A DNA stretch of 64,000 nucleotides from Megalopta genalis (Eukaryota > Arthropoda > Insecta > Hymenoptera > Halictidae): the NCBI RefSeq assembly GCF_051020955.1, contig NW_027476112.1, positions 1,612,001 to 1,676,000 of the forward strand, given 5' to 3'. Below the pieces are notes generated by a model. That model worked only from the letters and a program-made list of their open reading frames with translations, was not told where the DNA came from and did not search any database. Position numbers and translations under genes: made by a program. Positions 33,291 to 41,632 of the stretch are shown piece by piece. The stretch's first letter is position 1. Each line of letters opens with the position of its first letter.

Positions 33291-33586
33291 GAATTTATTC
33301 CCTGGCAGGTTCTACCATGCCGGAGTGGCTTGAGGTGAGGGGCCAACTAAAGTCGGACACATACCGTAAACCTGTGGTCATGTTTTACAGGAACGGGGGT
33401 CTTGCCTTAACCGGCCGGGCCGCGAGGATGACAACCTCTCTAAAAAATCCCTAGCCCCAAGCAGTGTTGCGCGGTGATGAGGGTGTAGCTGGAGTAAGCG
33501 CCAGCTATGGTTGGTGGGTGCACCAATCTTTAGCGGACAACCCCGGGGTACCTGGCGACCCCCGGGTGTATTAGCCTTCCCCGGGT
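33291..33586 (+). promoter_or_regulatory. E7 leader downstream of the ribozyme
   Basis: Noncoding. It matches the commonest leader type (GTGTTGCGCGGTGATGAG, CCCGGGGTACCTGG). The start-codon hairpin is intact. Confidence 0.55.
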
Positions 33587-35779
33587 ATGGCGGCTCTGCC
33601 CGGGGTGACCTTCTTTCCGACCACACTCGTGGGACCAATTATGGATTCTTTTTCACAAATAACCGGGGAGGGGGGAAACGAGCGTGAGGTGGAGGTGCGC
33701 GGGCCTATCGTGCGCCTCAAAAGATGCACAGAGCCGGTGTCGCGGAGGCATTCGGCGACACGCGGCAAAAAGAGGACCGCAGCGGGCCTTGGTGAGTGCG
33801 ATGAGGGGGAGGAGTCAGATTTCTCTGTCTCCTCCCACCACTCATCGCAGAGTGTCCCGGGCTCGTCATCAGCGAGGAAGAGAGGACGGCCGCCGACGAC
33901 CGGCGAATATGTTGGCCTCGCAGAGGCCAAACTTAGGCTGGCCGAGGCCTCGCAGTTAGAGGCCGAGGCAAGGGAGGTGGCGGCGATATTCGACCCGGGT
34001 GGCCCCGTGCCGAGACCATCGCGGTCGAGCGTCCCGCTCCCGGACGAGACGGATATCGCGGAAAATTTCCGCAACCGTCCGACGCGGGATGTAGCGGCCG
34101 CTATATTGGAGAGCCTGGATGAGGTGGCCAGAATCTCCGGTGTGTCAAAGGGGCTGAAGGGCAACTTGGCCCGCGCCCTGAGGGTGGCCGCCTTAAACGG
34201 CAGGGTGGGGGTGTCCGAGCTGGCAGTGAGGTCAGCTACCGACGCCACGCGTGTCCTGGAGGCCGAAAATGCCGTCCTCAGGGGGCAAATGATGGAGCTG
34301 CAGGCGGAGGTGGCCAGGCTCCGGCAGGTGGTGGAGGCGAGAACGGCTGCTGCCGCAATGCCTCCGCCGCCGCGCCAGGGAGAGGGCTCAGTATCGCCGC
34401 CGATCGTCGGCGCCCGGGATTGCCATCGCTCCGGGCAAGAAAAGTCCTCGCCACCACCTGCGGCTGCGCCCGCAGATTTTCTGGCGCAAATAGGCGCCCT
34501 GATAGACGCCAAATTGGCGTCATTCAGGAAGGAGCTCGCGCCGCGAACGGACTCGGCCCTGCGATCGATGGCCCCTGGGCCGTCCGTCCCCTCACAGTCT
34601 TCGGACAGGGTGGGGCGGAAGACGAAGAAGAAGAAGAAAGGTGGGAAGGCTGGGGCGGCTATAGCGGCCCAGACGGAGCCCGCTCGACCGCGAGCAGAAT
34701 CGGCGCTACCCTCTGCCGCGCCTCCACCCCAGGAGGCGTGGTCCCAGGTGGTTGGCCGCAAGGCTAAAAAGGCCGCTGCCAAGGCCACTGCGGCGGCGAA
34801 TAATAAAAAAGGACGGGTGGTCCCGGCGGCCCCCAGGAAGACACCCCTGCCTCCGCGACCGCCACGCACAGCAGCGGTTACCATAACGGTTCCGTCTGGC
34901 GTGGACATTACTTACGCGCAGGCGATGGCCACTGCCAGGTCCAAGGTGGACCTGGCAGAAATTGGCATCGCCTCGCTGAGGCCGCGAAGGGCGGTGACTG
35001 GGGGGTTAATTTTGGAGGTCCCTGGCACCGATGGGGCCGCCAAGGCCACCGTCCTCGCCACAAAAGTGGCGGAAGCGCTGGCAGGCACCGGCGTAAAGGT
35101 CGCGCGTCCGGTCAAAAAAGCTGACCTTAGGGTGCGCGGCCTGGTCGATTCGACCACGCCGGCGGAGGTCGCTGCGGCTGTTGCCCGCGTGGGCGGGTGC
35201 AGTGAGGGGGACATCAATACCGGCGAAATCCGGTCTTCCCCCTCGGGATTGGGCACCCTCTGGGTCAGATGTCCTGCCGCGGCCGCTCGCAGGGTTGCTG
35301 TCGCGGGCCGGATAACCGTCGGCTGGACCCAGGCAGCCGTGGAGTCCCTGAGTGCTCGGCCTCTGCAGTGTTACCGTTGCCTTGGTGTTGGCCACACCAG
35401 TCAGCGGTGCACATCTGCCGAGGATAGGTCCGACTGCTGCTATAGATGCGGCAGTCGGGACCATAAGGTGGCAGCCTGTACGGCCACGCCCAATTGTCCG
35501 CTTTGTGCGGGTGCGGGCAAGCCGTCTGGTCACCGTCTCGGCAGCCGGGCATGTCCTGCCAGTGCGGGGCGAGGCAAGGGAGGCGGCCAATGGCCGTCTG
35601 CCAGATTTCTTAAAAAAAGGAAGGAAACCACGATGGCCAAGGCAGCGACCACCGTGGCCAGCAACAAAAAGGCGGCACCGCCTGATGCTACCGCCGCACC
35701 CGCGGGGGCGGATGGGGCCACTAAAGTCCCAGACGCCACCGCATCCGCGGCCGTGACGGCGATGGACACGGCTGTGTAA
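33587..35779 (+). CDS. ORF1 of E7, Gag-like protein
   Basis: 730 aa and mosaic. The N-terminal part is E2-like (MDSFSQITGE, RVLEAEN, ALIDAKLASFRKE) but with HHSSQ. From the basic patch on (KTKKKKKGGKAG, ESALPSAA, AANNKKGRV) it is E4-like. Private residues are FDPGGPVPR, GQMMELQ in the coiled coil, PPRQGEG, LRSMAPG, AVESLSARP just before knuckle 1, and QWPSARFLKKRKETT after knuckle 3. All three knuckles are intact. The ORF1 stop and ORF2 start form TAATG. Confidence 0.96.
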   Translation: MAALPGVTFFPTTLVGPIMDSFSQITGEGGNEREVEVRGPIVRLKRCTEPVSRRHSATRGKKRTAAGLGECDEGEESDFSVSSHHSSQSVPGSSSARKRGRPPTTGEYVGLAEAKLRLAEASQLEAEAREVAAIFDPGGPVPRPSRSSVPLPDETDIAENFRNRPTRDVAAAILESLDEVARISGVSKGLKGNLARALRVAALNGRVGVSELAVRSATDATRVLEAENAVLRGQMMELQAEVARLRQVVEARTAAAAMPPPPRQGEGSVSPPIVGARDCHRSGQEKSSPPPAAAPADFLAQIGALIDAKLASFRKELAPRTDSALRSMAPGPSVPSQSSDRVGRKTKKKKKGGKAGAAIAAQTEPARPRAESALPSAAPPPQEAWSQVVGRKAKKAAAKATAAANNKKGRVVPAAPRKTPLPPRPPRTAAVTITVPSGVDITYAQAMATARSKVDLAEIGIASLRPRRAVTGGLILEVPGTDGAAKATVLATKVAEALAGTGVKVARPVKKADLRVRGLVDSTTPAEVAAAVARVGGCSEGDINTGEIRSSPSGLGTLWVRCPAAAARRVAVAGRITVGWTQAAVESLSARPLQCYRCLGVGHTSQRCTSAEDRSDCCYRCGSRDHKVAACTATPNCPLCAGAGKPSGHRLGSRACPASAGRGKGGGQWPSARFLKKRKETTMAKAATTVASNKKAAPPDATAAPAGADGATKVPDATASAAVTAMDTAV

Positions 35780-38700
35780 TGGGGCCCCCGGGCCCGATAA
35801 TACAAGTTAACCTCAACTGCTCGGCCAGAGCGCAGGATCTCCTGTTTCAATGCATGGCCGAGCGGGGTGCCGGGTTGGCAGTCGTGGCGGAGCCGCACAG
35901 GGTGCCCAAACATCCACACTGGATGGGGGACTCGATTGGTTCCGCCGCGATTACTTGGGCTGGGAGGCCGGGGTCCCCGCCGTGCTCGCTTATCGAGCGC
36001 GGCCTGGGATACGTGGCCGTTGATTGGGGCGGCACCGCGGTTGTGGCGATATACGCACCTCCAAGTTGGTCCCTCGAAGAGTTTGAGCAGTATCTGGACG
36101 GGGTAGGGAGATGCGTCTCCCGCTGCCGTCCCCGTCCGGTGCTGGTGCTGGGGGACTTCAATGCCAAGGCCACGGCTTGGGGTTCCCCCGGGACTGACTC
36201 GCGGGGCCGGGAGGTGCTGGATTGGGCGGCGGGACTGGAGCTCCGTCTCCTGAACACGGGCTCGGTCCATACGTGCGTGCGGCATAACGGGGGGTCCATC
36301 GTTGACCTTTCGTGGGCAACGCCCCCGGCCGCGCGCCGTATTACGGGGTGGAGGGTGGCGGAAGAGGTCGAGACGTTGTCTGACCACAGATACATAGTTC
36401 TCGACCTCTCCGCCGCCCCACCATCGACACCCCGACGTCGCCCCGCCGATGAGGGTTCGCCTCAACCGCGGTGGGCGCTGAAGCGCCTCGACCAGGACGC
36501 TCTGATGGCGGCAGCACACGTCGTGGCCTGGCCAGCAACACCGGCCGGGCCAGTCGACGGGGATGGGGAGGCCCGTTGGTTCCGGGGCGCAATGACGTCG
36601 ATTTGCGACGTCGCCATGCCCCGGGCCAGGGTCTTCCCGAGGAAGGCGGTGTACTGGTGGTCGCGCGAGATAGCGGAATTACGCACCGAGTGCGTTCGCG
36701 CGCGACGCCAGTACGCTCGCGCCCGTCGACGACGACGAACGGACGACGTGCTGGCTGCCCAGCTGTACGGGCTATATCGGGAGAAGGTGGTCGCCCTGCA
36801 GCTGGCCATCAGACGGGCAAAGGACCAGGCCTGGCGCGATCTCCTCGGCTCTCTGAACCGAGATCCGTGGGGGCGCCCATACAAGATGGCATTGGGACGA
36901 CTGCGTCCCTGGGCGCCCCCCGTGACGGAGAGCCTGGATCCGGGGCTGCTCGGGCGGGTCGTGGACGCTTTATTCCCCGTTAGCGGGGAGGTGTCCCGGT
37001 CCGTCCCTGAGCCAGAGGAACATGAGTGGTCACCGGATCTTGAGGTCGCGCCGGAGGAGATGGCCGGGGTCGTCAAATGGCTCCGGGGCAAGAATGCCGC
37101 CCCGGGGCCGGACGGTATCCCCGGCCGGGTCTGGTTGCTCGCCGCGAGCGTCCTGGGGGAGAGGCTGAGGAGCCTCTACTCTGGGCTCCTGAGGTCGGGG
37201 ACGTTCCCCGACCTATGGAGAGAAAGTCGGATGGTCCTCTTGAGGAAGGATGGGAGGCCGGGGGATTCTCCCTCCGCGTACCGGCCCATTTGTCTCCTGG
37301 ATGAGGCGGGCAAGATCTTCGAGAAGATCATTGTTGCCCGCCTCTCCAGACACCTGTCCCGCGACGGCCCCGATCTAGCGGACTGCCAGTTTGGCTTCCG
37401 GGAGGGGCGATCGACGGTCAACGCTATCGACCGTCTCAAGTCCCTCTCGGACAATGCCGTGGCAAGGGGCGGGGTGTGCTTGGCGGTGTCCATTGACATC
37501 GTCAATGCGTTCAACACCCTGCCCTGGTCCGCCATTAGGGAGGCCCTCGTCGATCACCAGGTGCCTGCCTATCTGAGGCGGGTGATCGGAGCCTACCTGC
37601 GGGACAGGTGGGTCGAATACCCGGGCCGGTACGGGATGATACGGAGGGAGGTGGACCGCGGGGTCCCGCAGGGGTCCGTTTTAGGACCGCTCCTGTGGGA
37701 CCTGGGTTACAACGCGGTCCTGGAAAAGGCCTCCCTACCCGACGGCGCCACCCACGTCTGCTACGCGGACGACACGTTGGTGGTCGCCGTCGGGAGTACC
37801 TTCGAGAGGACCATCCGACGAGCAGAGGTTGCGGTGGCAGCCGTCGTCGCGAGGATCCGCGATCTGGGGCTGAAAATAGCCCCGGAGAAGGCCGAGGCTG
37901 TCTGGTTTCATGGACGGCCTCGGTCTCGGCCACCGGCCAGATCGTGGATCCGGGTTGGAGAAGCCTGCGTCGAGGTGAAGTCCGAGTTGAAATATCTCGG
38001 ACTGACCCTCGACAGCCGCTGGAGCTTCGATGCGCATCTCGACCGTCTCGTCCCCCGAGTCGAAAAGGCGGCTGTCTCTTTGGGCCGCCTGCTGCCCAAC
38101 CTCGGGGGACCGGGAGATTTGGTGCGCCGCCTATACCTGGGCGTGGTGCGGTCTATGGCCTTATACGGTGCCCCAATATGGGCGCCGTACGTGATGACCA
38201 GCCGGCGCAACACGCTGTTGTTGCGCCGGCTGCAGAGGCGGATGGCCATCCGCCTCATAAGAGGTTACCGCACCACGTCTACCGTGGCGGCGCTTGCTCT
38301 GGCGGGAGAACTTCCCTTCGAGCTTCAGGCGGCGGTGCGCGCCTATGTTTATGGGCGCACAAGCATCGCCAGCCGTGCTCGAGGAGCCCCGCCGGAGCGA
38401 GAGGCGGTCGAGGGCTTCGAGCTCCAGGCCCGGAGACTAGCGCTCGCAAGATGGCGTGCCGAGCTTTGCTCCCACGCCGGCGAGCGCGTCCCCGGGGCTC
38501 TCCTGCCGCACTTCACCTCGTGGCGGGAGAGACGGCATGGCAGGCTCTCCTACCGAGCGACGCAGGTGTTCACCGGGCATGGCTGCTTCGGTGTCTACCT
38601 GTGTCGCATCGGGCGGGAAGCGACGACGGTGTGCCACCATTGTGGCGCGGAGGAAGACTCGGCGCAGCACACGCTGGAGGAATGTCCCGCCTTTTCAGCG

Positions 38701-38922
38701 CTGCGCCGAGTCCTAAAACGAGTAGTCGGCCACGACCTCGCACTCTCCAGCCTAGTTGGGGCCATGCTGGAGTGCCCGGGGAAGTGGGCGGCAGCAATCT
38801 CTTTCTGCGAGGAGGTTATGTCGCGGAAGGAGGCTGCCGAGCGGGATCGGGAGCTTACAGATCCCGCCCGACGTGCCCGGGGACGGCGTGCGCGCCCACG
38901 CCGAGAAACCCCGGGCAGCTGA
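35779..38922 (+). CDS. ORF2 of E7, endonuclease and reverse transcriptase
   Basis: 1047 aa, open. GATHVCYADD replaces GATLVCYADD, placing His three residues before the catalytic Tyr. Other differences are CMAERG, ITWAGR, APPSWSLEE, CRPRPVL, AEEVETLSDH two turns before the endonuclease Asp-His pair, GDGEARW, KNAAPGPDG at the polymerase entry, STVNAIDR, VPAYLRR, LGLTLD, KAAVSLG, EREAVEG, KRVVGHD and LECPGKW. The catalytic residues themselves are intact. The His change in the hydrophobic strand before YADD is the most suspicious for function. Confidence 0.97.
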   Translation: MGPPGPIIQVNLNCSARAQDLLFQCMAERGAGLAVVAEPHRVPKHPHWMGDSIGSAAITWAGRPGSPPCSLIERGLGYVAVDWGGTAVVAIYAPPSWSLEEFEQYLDGVGRCVSRCRPRPVLVLGDFNAKATAWGSPGTDSRGREVLDWAAGLELRLLNTGSVHTCVRHNGGSIVDLSWATPPAARRITGWRVAEEVETLSDHRYIVLDLSAAPPSTPRRRPADEGSPQPRWALKRLDQDALMAAAHVVAWPATPAGPVDGDGEARWFRGAMTSICDVAMPRARVFPRKAVYWWSREIAELRTECVRARRQYARARRRRRTDDVLAAQLYGLYREKVVALQLAIRRAKDQAWRDLLGSLNRDPWGRPYKMALGRLRPWAPPVTESLDPGLLGRVVDALFPVSGEVSRSVPEPEEHEWSPDLEVAPEEMAGVVKWLRGKNAAPGPDGIPGRVWLLAASVLGERLRSLYSGLLRSGTFPDLWRESRMVLLRKDGRPGDSPSAYRPICLLDEAGKIFEKIIVARLSRHLSRDGPDLADCQFGFREGRSTVNAIDRLKSLSDNAVARGGVCLAVSIDIVNAFNTLPWSAIREALVDHQVPAYLRRVIGAYLRDRWVEYPGRYGMIRREVDRGVPQGSVLGPLLWDLGYNAVLEKASLPDGATHVCYADDTLVVAVGSTFERTIRRAEVAVAAVVARIRDLGLKIAPEKAEAVWFHGRPRSRPPARSWIRVGEACVEVKSELKYLGLTLDSRWSFDAHLDRLVPRVEKAAVSLGRLLPNLGGPGDLVRRLYLGVVRSMALYGAPIWAPYVMTSRRNTLLLRRLQRRMAIRLIRGYRTTSTVAALALAGELPFELQAAVRAYVYGRTSIASRARGAPPEREAVEGFELQARRLALARWRAELCSHAGERVPGALLPHFTSWRERRHGRLSYRATQVFTGHGCFGVYLCRIGREATTVCHHCGAEEDSAQHTLEECPAFSALRRVLKRVVGHDLALSSLVGAMLECPGKWAAAISFCEEVMSRKEAAERDRELTDPARRARGRRARPRRETPGS

Positions 38923-39438
38923 GAGTAGGCGGGCGGCGGGTGTACCAGAACATGCTGGTTTCATTGCCCGCCGCCCGCCAACAGAGGAGGACCTCCACTG
39001 TTGGGAGTGGGGGATGACGAGTCGCCAGAAGGAGGCGAGGGTTAACTGTAATCCTCCTCCAATATACTCGTCGTCCCCCCGGCGGCCGCTGTGATCAGGG
39101 CGGGGGCCCTGGTCACCTATCGCGCGGTCGCCGTGTCGGGGCGGTGCGGGGTGCGACCCCTCGCGCCGCCGAATTTAAATGGATTTTAGGGGGGAGGATT
39201 TATTTTATTTCCCCCCGGGACGCGGCCGGCCATCGTTACCATCCTGATGGCCGGCCAGGCGAGGGGGGGCCGCGGTAGTGTTCTTCAAGAGTTCCCGTGG
39301 CTCCCCCGTTGAATCGCCAGCGATCGGTCCTGCGTCCTCAGGTCGCCGTGGAGGTTTTAGTGGGTCAAACCCCACACTACCCTCGTCCCGCACCCCCGGG
39401 CGGGGCGGGGGTGTCTGGCGAGCAGATTTCCTCCACGT
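38923..39438 (+). other. 3' UTR of E7 with serial hairpins
   Basis: No gene is seen. The GGGGGAGCC arm is GGGGGGGCC, turning an A-U pair into G-U, so the stem survives. The hairpin TCGCCA/AGGCGA carries a mismatch at its loop end. CCCGCACCCCCGGG replaces CCCGCTCCCCCGGG. The first and last of these variants recur in E9. Confidence 0.85.
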
Positions 39439-39463
39439 AAAAAAAAAAAAAAAAAAAAAAAAA

Positions 39464-39478
39464 GGTTATGTCAAGGTT
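39464..39478 (+). repeat. 11-bp telomere-like repeat, 1 unit plus GGTT
   Basis: One GGTTATGTCAA unit and GGTT, then the truncated 5' end of E8. Although the element end is different here, the repeat is cut at the same GGTT phase as for full-length copies. Confidence 0.9.
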
Positions 39479-39490
39479 GTGGGATTAAGT

Positions 39491-41632
39491 ATGGAGTCTA
39501 CTTTTTCACAAACAACCGGGGAGGGGGGAAACGAGCGTGAGGTGGAGGTGCGCGGGCCTATCGTGCGCCTCAAAAGATGTGCAGAGCCGGTGTCGCGGAG
39601 GCATTCTGCAACACGCGGCAAAAAGAGGACCGCAGCGGGCCTTGGTGAGTGCGATGAGGGGGAGGAGTCAGATTTCTCTGTCTCCTCCCACCACTCATCG
39701 CAGAGTGTCCCTGGCTCGTCGTCAGCGAGGAAAAGAGGACGGCCGCCGACGACCGGCGAATATGTTGGCCTCGCAGAGGCCAAACTTAGGCTGGCCGAGG
39801 CTTCGCAGCTGGAGGCCGAGGCAAGGGAGGTGGCGGCGATATTCGACCCGGGAGCCCCCGTGCCGAGACCATCGCGGTCGAGCGTCCCGCTCCCGGACGA
39901 GACGGATATAGCGGAAAATTTCCGCAACCGTCCGACGCGGGATGTCGCGGCCGCTATATTGGAGAGCCTGGATGAGGTGGCCAGGATCTCCGGCGTTTCG
40001 AAGGGGCTGAAGGGCAACTTGGCCCGCGCCCTGAGGGTGGCCGCTTTAAACGGCAGGGTGGGGGTGTCCGAGCTTGCGGTTAGGTCGGCTACCGACGCCA
40101 CGCGTGCCCTGGAGGCCGAGAATGCCGTCCTCAGGGGGCAAATGACGGAGCTGCGGGCGGAAGTGGCCCGGCTCCGGCAGGTGGTGGAGGCGAGAACGGC
40201 TGCTGCCGCAATGCCTCCGCCGCCGCGCCCGGGAGAGGGCTCAGTATCGCCGCCGATCGTCGGCTCCCGGGATTGCCATCGCTCCGGGCAAGAAAACTCC
40301 ACGCCCCCACCTGCGGCTGCGCCCGCAGATTTTCTGGCGCAAATAGGCGCCCTGATAGACGCCAAATTGGCGTCATTCAGGAGGGAGCTCGCGCCGCGAA
40401 CGGACTCGGCCCTGCGATCGGTGGCACCTGGGCCGTCCGTCCCCTCACAGTCTTCGGACAGGGTGGGGCGGAGGGCGAAGAAGAAAAAGAAAGGTGGGAA
40501 ATCTGGGGCGGCTAAAGCGGTCCAGACGGAGACCGCTCGACCTCGAGCAGAATTGGCGCCACCCTCCGCCGCGCCTCCACCCCAGGAGGCGTGGTCCCAG
40601 GTGGTTGGCCGGAAGGCCAAAAAGGCGGCTGCCAAGGCCACTGCGGCGGCGAATAATAAAAAAGGACGGGTGGTCCCGGCGGCCCCCAGGAAGACACCCC
40701 TGCCTCCGCGACCGCCACGCACAGCAGCGGTTACCATAACGGTTCCGTCTGGCGTGGACATTACTTACGCGCAGGCGATGGCCACTGCCAGGTCCAAGGT
40801 GGACCTGGCAGAAATTGGCATCGCCTCGCTGAGGCCGCGAAGGGCGGTGACTGGGGGGTTAATTTTGGAGGTCCCTGGCACCGATGGGGCCGCCAAGGCC
40901 ACCGTCCTCGCCACAAAAGTGGCGGAAGCGCTGGCAGGCACCGGCGTAAAGGTCGCGCGTCCGGTCAAAAAAGCTGACCTTAGGGTGCGCGGCCTGGTCG
41001 ATTCGACCTCGCCGGCGGAGGTCGCTGCGGCTGTTGCCCGCGTGGGCGGGTGCAGCGAGGGGGACATCAATACCGGCGAAATCCGGTCTTCCCCCTCGGG
41101 ATTGGGCACCCTCTGGGTCCGATGTCCTGCCGCGGCCGCTCGCAGGGTTGCTGTCGCGGGCCGGATAACCGTCGGCTGGACCCAGGCAGCCGTGGAGGCC
41201 CTGAGTGCCCGGCCTCTGCAGTGTTACCGTTGCCTTGGTGTTGGCCACACCAGTCAGCGGTGCACTTCTGCCGAGGATAGGTCCGACTGCTGTTATAGAT
41301 GCGGCAGTTGTGACCACAAGGTGGCAGCCTGTACGGCCTCGCCCAATTGTCCGCTTTGTGCGGGCGCGGGCAGGCCGTCTGGTCACCGCCTCGGCGGCCG
41401 GGCGTGTCCTGCCAGTGCGAGGCGAGGCAAGGTAGGCGGCCAAAGGTCGTCTGCCAGATTCAATAAAAAAGGGAAGGAAACCACGATGGCCAAGGCAGCA
41501 ACCACCGTGGCCAGCAACGAAAAGGTAGCATCGCCTGATGCTACCGCCGCGCCCGCGGGGGCGGATGGGGCCACTATAGTCCCAGACGCCACCGCATCCG
41601 CGGCCGTGACGGCGATGGACACGGCTGTGTAA
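39491..41632 (+). CDS. ORF1 of E8, Gag-like protein, from the internal Met
   Basis: 713 aa counted from the second in-frame Met (MESTFSQTTGE). The first Met and its 18-19 residues are deleted. The frame stays open upstream through the repeat, the E7 poly(A) and part of the E7 3' UTR as far as 39278, which would add 71 residues including a poly-Lys run. I regard that extension as fortuitous. The body mixes subtypes: HHSSQ, FRRE and AANNKKGRV with RRAKKKKKGGKSG. Private residues include KRCAEPVS, GQENSTPPP, AVQTETARP, STSPAEV, GSCDHKVAAC in knuckle 2 and GATIVPD. The knuckle ligands are intact. Without a leader this copy probably lacks normal expression signals. Confidence 0.9.
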   Translation: MESTFSQTTGEGGNEREVEVRGPIVRLKRCAEPVSRRHSATRGKKRTAAGLGECDEGEESDFSVSSHHSSQSVPGSSSARKRGRPPTTGEYVGLAEAKLRLAEASQLEAEAREVAAIFDPGAPVPRPSRSSVPLPDETDIAENFRNRPTRDVAAAILESLDEVARISGVSKGLKGNLARALRVAALNGRVGVSELAVRSATDATRALEAENAVLRGQMTELRAEVARLRQVVEARTAAAAMPPPPRPGEGSVSPPIVGSRDCHRSGQENSTPPPAAAPADFLAQIGALIDAKLASFRRELAPRTDSALRSVAPGPSVPSQSSDRVGRRAKKKKKGGKSGAAKAVQTETARPRAELAPPSAAPPPQEAWSQVVGRKAKKAAAKATAAANNKKGRVVPAAPRKTPLPPRPPRTAAVTITVPSGVDITYAQAMATARSKVDLAEIGIASLRPRRAVTGGLILEVPGTDGAAKATVLATKVAEALAGTGVKVARPVKKADLRVRGLVDSTSPAEVAAAVARVGGCSEGDINTGEIRSSPSGLGTLWVRCPAAAARRVAVAGRITVGWTQAAVEALSARPLQCYRCLGVGHTSQRCTSAEDRSDCCYRCGSCDHKVAACTASPNCPLCAGAGRPSGHRLGGRACPASARRGKVGGQRSSARFNKKGKETTMAKAATTVASNEKVASPDATAAPAGADGATIVPDATASAAVTAMDTAV

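Larger units (their letters stand above)
33216..39463 (+). mobile_element. Element E7, complete R1-clade non-LTR retrotransposon
   Basis: Complete copy with a 25-A tail (39439-39463) and, unusually, no T interrupting the A run after CACGT, so the AATAAA seen at other ends is absent. ORF1 mixes the two subtypes. Confidence 0.97.

Noticed and set aside
39278..39490. Start of E8 ORF1 at 39278
   Set aside because: The upstream part is E7 3' UTR, poly(A) and target repeat that happen to be in frame. Homology to the other copies begins only at 39479.
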